A stretch of 55,730 bases of DNA from contig NZ_FMUH01000010.1 in NCBI RefSeq assembly GCF_900101025.1, forward strand, positions 1-55,730, written 5' to 3'. Each line of letters starts with the position of its first letter. Position 1 is the stretch's first letter. This DNA comes from Klenkia marina. Lineage in GTDB: Bacteria; Actinomycetota; Actinomycetes; Mycobacteriales; Geodermatophilaceae. Positions 1 through 8,689 of this stretch are shown piece after piece. Both the position numbers and the translations under genes were made by a program. The notes beneath the pieces were generated by a model that was given only the letters and a program-made list of their open reading frames with translations, had not been told where the DNA came from and did not search any database.

Positions 1-132
1 GACGGCGGACGCGACGGCGGGGCCCTGCGTGTAGGGAGCCAGGGTCTCTTGCGCTGTCGGAGTGCCGGCCGTCGAGCTCCCGCACGCGGCGACGATCAGA
101 AGGACAGGAGCGAACAGGACTGCGCGGCGCAT
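1..132 (-). CDS. Lipoprotein, N-terminal part only (cut by window start)
   Basis: Reading leftwards from an ATG at 132, 44 codons stay open to the window edge. They give a typical lipoprotein signal peptide: MRRAV, a hydrophobic run, then the lipobox VAAC followed by GSSTAG, with the predicted lipidated Cys at residue 17. The leader GGGGGA sits a few bases before the ATG as a ribosome binding site. Beyond residue 25 the chain is Thr/Ala/Pro-rich, as in a linker after the lipid anchor. The functional domain lies outside the window, so no role can be given beyond an envelope-anchored protein. It lies on the far side of a tRNA-His 3' fragment (313-339) and may therefore be cargo of an integrated element. 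Confidence 0.7.
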   Translation of the reverse strand, partial: MRRAVLFAPVLLIVAACGSSTAGTPTAQETLAPYTQGPAVASAV

Positions 133-203
133 GGTGGTCCCCCGTGGTGATGTGGTGGCCGGACGGTACCGGACCGACACGATCAGGAAGGTGGACACCA
201 CCG

Positions 204-224
204 CGTGTTGACCGGGTCAACACG
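204..224. promoter_or_regulatory. 21-base perfect palindrome (possible operator)
   Basis: The half CGTGTTGACC (204-213) is repeated in inverse as GGTCAACACG (215-224) around a single central G. It lies about 72 bases upstream of the lipoprotein start at 132 (minus strand) and about 90 bases from the tRNA fragment. The size and symmetry suit a dimeric repressor operator for the lipoprotein gene. A recombinase binding site is an alternative because of the nearby putative att site. Function is inferred. Confidence 0.4.
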
Positions 225-312
225 GAACGCTTGGCAACACGACCCGGCGCGTCTGTGCCCACGGCTACGCCGCAGGTCAGCGGGCCGCACCGTCCGGACC
301 TGCGCCCCCGCT

Positions 313-339
313 CGGGTTCAAGTCCCGTCACTCACCCCA
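313..339 (+). pseudogene. tRNA-His 3' fragment, probable att site remnant
   Basis: The 27 bases at 313-339 read as the T arm (CGGG, TTCAAGT, CCCG), the acceptor 3' strand CACTCAC, discriminator C and CCA. A C discriminator with a CACTCAC acceptor strand is characteristic of bacterial tRNA-His. The 5' acceptor strand (GTGAGTG or similar), D arm and anticodon arm are absent: nothing in 180-312 matches them, and the first T-stem pair (312 with 328) is already a mismatch. A terminator follows at 351-379 with the same spacing as after the intact tRNA-Lys. The simplest reading is the displaced 3' end left when an element integrated into the tRNA-His gene. The intact gene would then lie beyond the left edge. 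Confidence 0.65.
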
Positions 340-350
340 GAACGCCGACT

Positions 351-379
351 GGCCCCCGATCCGCTCCGGATCGGGGGCC
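351..379. terminator. Strong hairpin terminator
   Basis: A 13-base-pair perfect stem, GGCCCCCGATCCG (351-363) with CGGATCGGGGGCC (367-379), closes on the 3-base loop CTC. It sits 11 bases after the tRNA-His fragment and 16 bases beyond the stop of the convergent L,D-transpeptidase gene, so it can serve both directions. There is no long U tract, as is common for terminators in high-GC actinobacteria. Confidence 0.75.
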
Positions 380-394
380 TGTCGCATCACCGGC

Positions 395-1699
395 TCAGTT
401 CAGGGCGCTGCCGGCCACCCACTGGTCCCACGGGATGGCCCAGTCGTAGATGTCGCCGTCGGCGCGGGACAGGGTCGGGCCGACCGAGTTGACGATCTCG
501 ACCACGTCACCGGGCTGCGAGAACTGGTAGAACCACTGCGCGCGCTCGGTGGACAGGTTGATGCAGCCGTGCGACACGTTCGACGAGCCCTGCTGGCCCA
601 CCGACCACGGCGCGGCGTGCACGAACTCTCCGTTGTTGGAGATGCGCGTCGCGTACTGGACGTCGGTGCGGTAGCCACCGGGGGCGTCGACGGCCAGCCC
701 GAAGGTCGAGGAGTCCATCGTGATGTCGGCGAACTTCTCGAGCACGACGTGCGGGCCGTTGCGGGTCGGGTTGGCGTTGCTGCCCGCGCTCATCGGGTAG
801 GTCTGCACGACCTGGTCGCCGGAGGAGACGGTGAGGGTGTGCGTGGCCGCGTCGGCCACCGAGACGTGCTTCTCGCCGACGGCGAAGGACACCGAGCGGT
901 TCTTCTCGCCCCAGATGCCGTTGCCCATGTCGACGCCGTAGAGGTTGGCGTCCAGCGTCACCTGGGTGTTGGCCGGCCAGTAGGTCGAGGGGCGGAAGTG
1001 GACCTCCTCGTCGCTGATCCAGTTCCACCGCCCATCGGTGGGCGTGCTGCTGGTGACCACGAGGTTGCGCTCGACGTCGGCCTTGTTGACCACCGCCTGG
1101 TCGAAGAAGACCCGGATCGGCATGCCCACCCCCACGGTGGTGCCGTCGAGGGGGCCGATCGACGGGGTGCTGACCGAGGCCGGGGCCACCGTGGTGAAGG
1201 ACCCGCTCGCGTCGGCCTCCATGCCGTCGGCGTTCTCGGCCACGGCCTTCACCGTGTACGTGGTGCCGTAGGCCAGCGGTGCCGACGGCGTCCAGGTGCT
1301 CGTGGTTCCCGCCGGCGCGGCGGCCGGGTCGGCCGCGGTCGAGGAGGCCCCCGACGACGCAGCACCCGAGTTGGCCGCACCGGACGACGGGGCGGCGGAC
1401 GACGGGGCGGCGGCCGGCGCCTCGGCCAGCGTGCCGGCCACGGTGGCACCGGCGGCGTCGGTCACGGTGACGTCGGTGACCGACCCGCCGACGACGGTGG
1501 CCTGCAGCAGGGTGGCCGGGGAGACCTCGGTGGCGCCGTCGACGACGGACAGCGTGACGACAGCGGGCTCGGCGGGCGGTGTGGTGGCCGCGGCCGAGCC
1601 CCCTCCGCCGTCGGCGTCGGGCCCGCAACCGGCCAGCACCAGCAGCACCCCGGCTGCGCCGAGCGCGAGAACGGAACGACGATCGATCTGCAGGACCAC
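395..1699 (-). CDS. L,D-transpeptidase lipoprotein (Ig-like plus YkuD)
   Basis: This 434-residue protein starts at GTG 1699 behind GGGGGAAG. It has a lipoprotein signal with lipobox VLAGC, then an Ala/Ser/Pro-rich linker (about 30-145), a region resembling the bacterial Ig-like domains of mycobacterial LdtMt2/LppS, and a C-terminal YkuD domain. The catalytic motif SHGCINLS is present, with His near 377 and nucleophilic Cys near 379. The family makes 3-3 cross-links between meso-diaminopimelate side chains of peptidoglycan, or attaches proteins there, outside the membrane. Its length is usual for actinobacterial Ldt enzymes. It is a single gene, convergent with the terminator at 351-379. The family call is firm; which cross-links it makes is inferred. 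Confidence 0.9.
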   Translation of the reverse strand: MVLQIDRRSVLALGAAGVLLVLAGCGPDADGGGGSAAATTPPAEPAVVTLSVVDGATEVSPATLLQATVVGGSVTDVTVTDAAGATVAGTLAEAPAAAPSSAAPSSGAANSGAASSGASSTAADPAAAPAGTTSTWTPSAPLAYGTTYTVKAVAENADGMEADASGSFTTVAPASVSTPSIGPLDGTTVGVGMPIRVFFDQAVVNKADVERNLVVTSSTPTDGRWNWISDEEVHFRPSTYWPANTQVTLDANLYGVDMGNGIWGEKNRSVSFAVGEKHVSVADAATHTLTVSSGDQVVQTYPMSAGSNANPTRNGPHVVLEKFADITMDSSTFGLAVDAPGGYRTDVQYATRISNNGEFVHAAPWSVGQQGSSNVSHGCINLSTERAQWFYQFSQPGDVVEIVNSVGPTLSRADGDIYDWAIPWDQWVAGSALN

Positions 1700-1869
1700 C
1701 TAGGACTTCCCCCTCACCGGGCCGGGGCGCAGGAGTGCCTCCGACCGTCGGCGCCCAGTGTGCCCCTCGGGTCTGACAAGTTGCTGTCATGCACGACACG
1801 TGGGCCCGGGTCGCACGGCCGACCGGGGGCCGTGTAGTGTTCTCCCGGTCGCCGCAACGCGGTGGCGCC

Positions 1870-1945
<76 letters not shown>

Positions 1946-1947
1946 CC

Positions 1948-1983
1948 CAGAACGGCCCCGCCCCCACCGGCGGGGCCGTTCTG
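1948..1983 (+). terminator. tRNA-Lys terminator
   Basis: A 15-base-pair perfect stem, CAGAACGGCCCCGCC (1948-1962) with GGCGGGGCCGTTCTG (1969-1983), closes on a 6-base loop. It starts two bases after the encoded CCA end of tRNA-Lys. Confidence 0.85.
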
Positions 1984-2008
1984 CTGTCCGGACCCGGGAA
2001 GGGGCGCC

Positions 2009-2413
2009 ATGAGCACCGCTGAGGAAGGGCGCCGCCGCGCCGAGGAGCACCTGGCCCTGGTCGCCGCCGGCCGCCAGGACGACGCCGACGCCGTCCTCGG
2101 CACCGCCACCGACCTCGCCGCCATCACCTACCTGGGCGCGGCCTTCACCGCGTTGTCGCGCAGCGGGGCCCGCGAGCTGTCCCCCGCCCAGCGCGCCCAG
2201 GCCACCGGCCGGCACATGCGCCTGTCCGCCCAGCGCGACGCCGCCGGTCGCGACCCGCAGGCTCTGCGCCCCTGGTTGCACGCGCTGGCCCGCGAGGCCG
2301 CTCTGGTGCAGGAGATGCAGGCCCTGGCCGCTGCCCGCGCAGCCCGGGGCGCGCCCGGGGCCGACGGCGGCGAGCACGGGGCCGACGGCGGGGAGCCGGT
2401 CAGCGGCGGGTGA
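2009..2413 (+). CDS. Small hypothetical protein, helical and Ala/Arg-rich
   Basis: A 134-residue product starting at ATG 2009, with GGGAAGGGG upstream as a ribosome binding site. The first ~105 residues are predicted helical (AEEGRRRAEEHLALVAAG, then AREAALVQEMQALAAARAA). The last ~20 residues form a Gly/Asp-rich tail with two copies of GADGGE. There is no signal peptide or membrane segment, and I do not recognise a family. It stands between the tRNA-Lys terminator and a convergent MFS gene, overlapping that gene's 3' end by 14 bases. Codon use matches the surroundings, so it is likely a real soluble cytoplasmic protein. Confidence 0.65.
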   Translation: MSTAEEGRRRAEEHLALVAAGRQDDADAVLGTATDLAAITYLGAAFTALSRSGARELSPAQRAQATGRHMRLSAQRDAAGRDPQALRPWLHALAREAALVQEMQALAAARAARGAPGADGGEHGADGGEPVSGG

Positions 2414-3551
2414 CCCGCACCGCCGCCGGCAGCATCGCGGCGACCGCCACGGCCAGCACCGCGTAGCTCCAGCCCGGCCCGAGGGTCGCGGTCAGCAGAC
2501 CCACCACCAGTGCACCCAGACCGGTGCCGGCGTCGAACGAGGCGTTCCACACCGCGCTGGCCGCCGTCGTCCCGCGGTCGCCGGCCCGGGCCATCGCGAC
2601 GACGAGGGTGGTGTTCTGGGTGCCCCCGTAGCCGGCACCGAACACCGCCGCACCCAGCACGACGACGGCGTCGGACCCCAGCCCGACCCCGAGCAGCACC
2701 AGCCCGGCCGCCGCGACCAGCAGTGCCGGCACCAGCAGCACGCGCGCGCCCACCCGGTCGACCAGCACTCCACCGCCCCAGCGGGCGAGGGCCGCGAGCA
2801 CCCCGAAGGCCAGCAGCGCGAGCGTGGCCACCGACCCGTCGGGCCGGGCCAGGGGAAGGAAGGTGACCAACCCGGCGCTGGCGAGGGTGACGACGAACAG
2901 CACCGCCGACGGCGCCGCGGCGGCCCGCGCAGCCGGCCCGGACGGCGTCCCGGAGGCGGCCGTGACCTCGACCGGCACGGCCCGCACCAGGGCCGGGACG
3001 ACGAGCAGCCCGAGCACCGGAGCCGCGGCCAGCAGCGCCACCACCTCGACGTGGCCGCCCAGGGCCAGCGCGGCACCACCGGGGGTGGCGGCCAGCGTGG
3101 GCAACCCCAGCGCCAGGCCGTAGACCCCGAGGGCCTCCCCGCGCCGCTCCACCGGGACGGCGCGGGCCGCGATGGTGGAGCCCAGGACGGTGAGCACCCC
3201 GAACCCGGCCCCGCGCACGCCGGAGACCGCGCACAACCAGCCGAGCGAGTCGTCGACCAGGTAGAGCGGCGCCGGGGCGCCCAGGGCGAGCAGTCCACCC
3301 GCCAGCACCGGCCCGAGCCCCCACCGGGCGACCACCCGGGGCACCGCTGCCTGGGTCGCGACGGTGACGACGAGGAAGACCGTGGTGACCAGTCCGGCCG
3401 CCGACAGCGACGCCCCGCCGGCCGCGGCCTGGACGGGCAGCGCCGAGAGGGTGACCGCGAAGCTGGTGAACCCCAGCGCGGTGGCCGCCACCAGGGCGCG
3501 GATGGCCGGGACCCGCCACACCGACCCCGTCTGCTGCTCCCCCGTCACCAT
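2400..3551 (-). CDS. MFS transporter, probable drug or metabolite exporter
   Basis: A 383-residue membrane protein with about 12 hydrophobic segments and the short loops of the major facilitator superfamily. The pattern is two six-helix halves with a cytoplasmic loop around residues 180-200 (Val/Pro/Ala-rich, AASGTPSGPAARAAAA). The motif-A-like stretch RWGGGVLVDRVGARVLL occurs at the start of the second half. The length suits the smaller DHA1-type exporters. The start ATG at 3551 leaves a 47-base divergent gap to gluconokinase. The substrate cannot be inferred from sequence; adjacency to gntK hints at sugar acids but is not evidence of transport. Confidence 0.8.
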   Translation of the reverse strand: MVTGEQQTGSVWRVPAIRALVAATALGFTSFAVTLSALPVQAAAGGASLSAAGLVTTVFLVVTVATQAAVPRVVARWGLGPVLAGGLLALGAPAPLYLVDDSLGWLCAVSGVRGAGFGVLTVLGSTIAARAVPVERRGEALGVYGLALGLPTLAATPGGAALALGGHVEVVALLAAAPVLGLLVVPALVRAVPVEVTAASGTPSGPAARAAAAPSAVLFVVTLASAGLVTFLPLARPDGSVATLALLAFGVLAALARWGGGVLVDRVGARVLLVPALLVAAAGLVLLGVGLGSDAVVVLGAAVFGAGYGGTQNTTLVVAMARAGDRGTTAASAVWNASFDAGTGLGALVVGLLTATLGPGWSYAVLAVAVAAMLPAAVRVTRR

Positions 3552-3598
3552 GTCCGGTCGATCCTGCCTGCCCGGCCCGGGACCCCTACGGTCGGGGC

Positions 3599-4128
3599 AT
3601 GGCCGACACCGCTCCCCCGCCGACCACCGTCTCCGTCGTCGTCATGGGGGTGTCGGGCACCGGCAAGTCCACCGTGGGGGTGGGCATCGCCGAGGCATTG
3701 GGCTGCGACTTCGTGGAGGGCGACGACCTGCACCCGGCCGCGAACGTCGAGAAGATGCGCTCGGGCACCCCGCTCACCGACGAGGACCGCTGGCCGTGGC
3801 TCCGGGCGGTGGCGGCCACGGTCGGCGAGCACGAAGCCGCGGGCACCGACCTCGTGATCACCTGCTCGGCGCTGCGGCGCAGCTACCGCGACCTGCTGCG
3901 CGAGGGGCACCCGTCGGTGTGGTTCGCCCACATCGACACCCCGCACGACGTGCTGGTCGAGCGGCTGCGCAAGCGCACGGGCCACTACATGCCCGGCTCG
4001 CTGCTGGACAGCCAGCTGGCCACCCTCGAGCCGCTGGCCGACGACGAGCCGGGCCACGCGTACTCCGGCCAGGGCTCGGCGCAGCAGACCGTCGACGGTC
4101 TGCTGGCCGAGCTCCGGGCCGAGCGCCC

Positions 4129-4141
<13 letters not shown>
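3599..4141 (+). CDS. gntK: Gluconokinase
   Basis: This 180-residue kinase phosphorylates D-gluconate with ATP to 6-phosphogluconate, feeding the pentose phosphate pathway in the cytoplasm. The Walker A motif GVSGTGKST is at residues 17-25. The family signatures EGDDLHPAANVEKM and GTPLTDEDRWPWL follow, as does the lid stretch RLRKRTGHYMP. It is full length for the GntK family. TACGGT at 3587-3592 lies 6 bases before the ATG, consistent with a -10 box and a leaderless transcript. The 3' end overlaps the convergent pruA gene by 13 bases. The product is the substrate of the 6-phosphogluconate dehydrogenase encoded at 44140 in the same window. Confidence 0.95.
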
Positions 4142-5754
<1,613 letters not shown>

Positions 5755-5789
5755 GAGAGAGTCAGCTCCTTGGATCGAGTAGGTGGTGC

Positions 5790-5847
5790 GGCCGCCCTTC
5801 AGGGGCCCGCGGCGAGCGTGCGAGTCGTGGGGGGAAGGGGGGTCCTT
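5790..5847 (-). repeat. Intercistronic stop-codon-adjacent repeat, copy A
   Basis: Read on the minus strand, the element begins immediately after the TAG of the proline dehydrogenase gene with AAGGACCCC and ends with GGGCGGCC before pruA. The outer stem inner pairs are CTTC with GAAG, and the core contains CACGACTCGCACGCTCGCCG. See copies B (17065), C (48871), D (50281) and E (53287). It lies inside the presumed proline operon in sense orientation. There is no U tract, so it is not an ordinary intrinsic terminator. Confidence 0.75.
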
Positions 5848-6774
5848 CTAGGAGGTCGTGACGAGGGAGCGGAGGAAGAACTGCAGGTTGGCCGGGCGCT
5901 CGGCCAGGCGGCGCATGAAGTAGCCGTACCAGTCGGCGCCGTAGGGGACGTAGGCGCGCACGGTGTGCCCCTCGCGGGCCAGCCGCTGCTGCTCACCGGT
6001 GCGGATGCCGTACAGCAGTTGGAACTCGTAGCTGTCGGCGGCGCGGCCGGTCTCGGCGACCAGCTCCAGCGCCCGCGCGATCATCGCCGGGTCGTGGGTG
6101 CCGGCCATCGGGTGGCCACCGCCCCGGAACAGGATCTCGAGGCAGCGCAGGTAGGAGGCGTCCACCTGGGACTTCTCGGTGAAGGCGATGGTGCGCGGCT
6201 CGGCGTAGGCACCCTTCACCAGCCGCACCCGCGAGCCGGCGACGGCGAGGGCAGCGGCGTCGGCCTCGGTGCGGTGCAGCGCCGACTGCAGCACCGCGCC
6301 GGTGCCGGGGTGGTCGCGGCGCAGCTCGGCGAGGACGGCGAGGGTGGAGTCGACCGTGGTGTGGTCCTCCATGTCGAGGGTCACCGTGGTGCCCAGCGCC
6401 GTCGCGGCCTCGGCGACCGGGCGCACCAGCTCGGTGCAGACGTCGTGCCCGCCGGGCAGCGCCTGGCCGAAGGCCGAGAGCTTGACCGACACCTCGGCGG
6501 CCCGGCCGAGCTGCAGCGGGGCCAGCCCGTCGAGCAGGGCGAGGTAGGCGTCCCGGGAGGCCACGGCCTCGGCCCGGCTGGTGATGTCCTCGCCGAGGTG
6601 GTCGAGGGTGACGGCGATGCCGTCGGCCTGCAGTGCCCGGACGGCGGTCAGCGCGTCGGGCAGCTGCTCGCCGGCGACGAAGCGGTCGACCACGCGACGG
6701 GTGACCGGGGTGCCGACGACGACGCGGCGCAGACCGGGCCGGCGGGACGCGACGAGCAGGGCCTGACCGAGCAC
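5848..6774 (-). CDS. Proline dehydrogenase (monofunctional)
   Basis: This FAD enzyme oxidises L-proline to 1-pyrroline-5-carboxylate. I choose the GTG at 6774 (308 residues): GGAGG (6780-6784) lies 5 bases upstream, and VLGQALLVASRRPGLRR matches how actinobacterial enzymes begin. An upstream GTG at 6831 would add 19 residues but overlaps the likely promoter. Family features of the TIM barrel are seen: SVKLSAFG, VRLVKGAYAEP (Lys for substrate/FAD), ATHD-like AGTHDPAM, EFQLLYGIR and YVPYGADWYGYFMRRLAERP with the paired Arg. It is the first gene of a two-gene operon with pruA and divergent from a PucR-type regulator. Confidence 0.93.
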   Translation of the reverse strand: MLGQALLVASRRPGLRRVVVGTPVTRRVVDRFVAGEQLPDALTAVRALQADGIAVTLDHLGEDITSRAEAVASRDAYLALLDGLAPLQLGRAAEVSVKLSAFGQALPGGHDVCTELVRPVAEAATALGTTVTLDMEDHTTVDSTLAVLAELRRDHPGTGAVLQSALHRTEADAAALAVAGSRVRLVKGAYAEPRTIAFTEKSQVDASYLRCLEILFRGGGHPMAGTHDPAMIARALELVAETGRAADSYEFQLLYGIRTGEQQRLAREGHTVRAYVPYGADWYGYFMRRLAERPANLQFFLRSLVTTS

Positions 6775-6803
6775 GGGGACCTCCGGGAGCAGTGGGTGGC
6801 TCG

Positions 6804-6831
6804 ACCGTAGGAGTGGGGTGTTGGCGGTCAC
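6804..6831 (-). promoter_or_regulatory. Probable promoter of the proline dehydrogenase-pruA operon
   Basis: On the minus strand GTGACC (6831-6826) and TACGGT (6809-6804) are separated by 16 bases, a plausible -35/-10 pair. It would start transcription about 25 bases before the GTG at 6774, with GGAGG in the leader. Its position argues against the longer ORF start at 6831. Confidence 0.5.
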
Positions 6832-6869
6832 CAGCGACAGCTGTCCGGACTCCTTCGTACGATCGTCTG

Positions 6870-8021
6870 ATGCGGGACGACCTCCAGGACCTCGTCGACG
6901 AGGTGTCCCGGTTGCTCGGCGCGCCCGCGACGCTGGAGGACACCGAGTTCACGCTGCTGGCCTTCTGCGCCCAGGGCGACGAGGTGCTCACCGGCCTGGA
7001 CGCCGTGCGCACGCGGTCGATCCTGACCCGCGGCTCGACGGTGGACACCCGGCGCTGGTTCACCGGCTTCGGGATCGACGAGGCCACCGAGCCGCTGCGC
7101 ACGCCCGCCGACCCGGTGGCCGGCGTCCTGACCCGGCTGTGCCTGCCGGTGCGGCACCGCGGCCGGTTGCACGGCTGGCTGTGGCTGCTCGACGAGGGCC
7201 GCACCGACCTCGGGCAGCCCGACCCGCCCGGGCTCGCGGCCGCGCGCGAGCTGGCCGACCGGGCCGGCGCGCTGCTGGCCACCCGCCCCACCGGCGGGAC
7301 CGCCGACGACCTGCGGGCGGCCCTGACCGGCGACGAGGCCGCCGCGCACCGGCTGACCGGGCGCCTGGGCCGGGACACCCCCGTGGCCGTGGTCGCCCTG
7401 CGCCCGGGCCCCGAGGGCCTGCCGGACGGCTGGGTCTCCCCCGGCGCCGGGGCGGTCAGCGCACCGGTGGGCCCGCTGGTCGCCGTCCTGCTGCCCGTGC
7501 CGCACGTCGACGACGACCGCCCCGCGGTGGCGTTGTCGGCGGCCGCCCTGCACCGGCTCCCGCCCGGCAGCACGGCGGGGGTCGCCGTCCCCCGCGCCGG
7601 GTGCCACGACCTGCCGGCGCAGTGGCGCGAGGCCGTCGACGCCGCCCGGGTGGCCGCGGTGGAGCCGACCCTGGCGCCGGTGGCGTCGTGGGCCGAGCTC
7701 GGTGCGTGGCGGCAGGTCGTGCTCCTGCCCGGGCCCGACCCCGCGTTCGCCGCCCTGCTCGCCGACCCCGTGCTGGCCCGCACGGCCGAGGTGTGGCTGG
7801 ACCGGGCCGGCTCACCCCGGCGTGCGGCGGCCGAGCTCGTCGTGCACCGGCAGACGCTGTACTACCGGCTGGGCCGCATCGCCGAGCTCACGGGGCTCGA
7901 CCTCGCCGACGGCGGCGACCGGCTGGCGCTGCACCTGGCCCTGCGCAGCGCCCGGCTGGACGCTGCGGGGCGGGGCGCGCGGCCGGTGGCCCGCGGTGAT
8001 CTAGGGTCGACGGTCCCATGA
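6870..8021 (+). CDS. PucR/CdaR-type transcriptional regulator, candidate proline regulator
   Basis: A 383-residue protein with a middle GGDEF-like region and a C-terminal PucR-type helix-turn-helix: ELVVHRQTLYYRLGRIAEL around residues 325-345, then DLADGGDRLALHLALRSARL. The ATG at 6870 follows TACGAT (6858-6863) by six bases, suggesting leaderless translation; an upstream in-frame start is less likely. Regulators of this fold stand next to and activate proline-utilisation genes in several actinobacteria (PutR/PruC type), so proline sensing is the first guess. Its stop, however, overlaps the start of the heme oxygenase gene (ATGA at 8018-8021), so it is also the first gene of the phytochrome operon. 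Confidence 0.85.
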   Translation: MRDDLQDLVDEVSRLLGAPATLEDTEFTLLAFCAQGDEVLTGLDAVRTRSILTRGSTVDTRRWFTGFGIDEATEPLRTPADPVAGVLTRLCLPVRHRGRLHGWLWLLDEGRTDLGQPDPPGLAAARELADRAGALLATRPTGGTADDLRAALTGDEAAAHRLTGRLGRDTPVAVVALRPGPEGLPDGWVSPGAGAVSAPVGPLVAVLLPVPHVDDDRPAVALSAAALHRLPPGSTAGVAVPRAGCHDLPAQWREAVDAARVAAVEPTLAPVASWAELGAWRQVVLLPGPDPAFAALLADPVLARTAEVWLDRAGSPRRAAAELVVHRQTLYYRLGRIAELTGLDLADGGDRLALHLALRSARLDAAGRGARPVARGDLGSTVP

Positions 8022-8689
8022 CGAGGCAGCCCGGCACCGACGTGCTGTCCCCGGTCGACGTGATGCTGCGGTTGCGCACCGCCACCGCGCCCGAGCACCA
8101 GCAGCTCGAGGACACCCTCGACCTGCTCTCCCCCGACCTGACCCCCGGCCGGCTGGCCGCGGTGCTGCAACGCATGCACGCGTACTGGGCCGCCGTCGAG
8201 GCAGGGCTCGACGCCTGGGCCGCGGCGCACCCGGCCGCGGCGACCGCGCTCGACTGGGCCGCCCGCCGCCGCACCCACCTGTTCACCGCCGACCTGGCGG
8301 CGCTCGGCGCCGCCCCGCTGCCCGACCGGCCGACCGACGTGGGGCCGCCGGCGGGCACCGACGAGGCCCTGGGCACGCTGTACGTGCTCGAGGGGTCGAC
8401 GCTGGGCGGGGTGTTCATCGACCGCCACCTCGCCGCGTTGCCCGCGCTGGCCGGGGTCGGCCCGCTGGCCGCCTTCAGCCCCTACGGCGAGCGCACCGGC
8501 GCCCGCTGGGCCGCGTTCCGGCGCGCCACCCGCGACCACGTCGCCCACGGCGGCGGCGACGCCGACGCCGTCGTGTCGGCAGCGGGACGTACTTTCCGAT
8601 CCATGGCGGCCTGGTGCCGCGACGTCCAGCAGAGCGCGTCGCCCACCACCGCATCCACCACCCATCCCGGCGGAGGTGTCCCCGCATGA
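8018..8689 (+). CDS. Biliverdin-producing heme oxygenase
   Basis: A 223-residue all-helical heme oxygenase of the bacteriophytochrome-associated type. It opens heme to biliverdin IXalpha, the chromophore of the phytochrome encoded next. The probable proximal heme ligand is His27 in TAPEHQQLE. The conserved distal-helix signature appears as LYVLEGSTLGG. The start overlaps the regulator by four bases and the stop overlaps the phytochrome start by four bases (ATGA at 8686-8689). The last 20 residues are Ser/Thr/Gly-rich and outside the domain. Pairing with a phytochrome makes the assignment strong. Confidence 0.88.
   Translation: MTRQPGTDVLSPVDVMLRLRTATAPEHQQLEDTLDLLSPDLTPGRLAAVLQRMHAYWAAVEAGLDAWAAAHPAAATALDWAARRRTHLFTADLAALGAAPLPDRPTDVGPPAGTDEALGTLYVLEGSTLGGVFIDRHLAALPALAGVGPLAAFSPYGERTGARWAAFRRATRDHVAHGGGDADAVVSAAGRTFRSMAAWCRDVQQSASPTTASTTHPGGGVPA

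Noticed and set aside
180-339. A complete but degenerate tRNA-His gene
   Set aside because: No 5' acceptor, D arm or GTG anticodon arm can be found upstream of 313; only the 3' part is present.
5993-7783. 596-codon minus-strand frame across the regulator
   Set aside because: Low-complexity Arg/Ser/Pro translation and antisense to clear genes with motifs.
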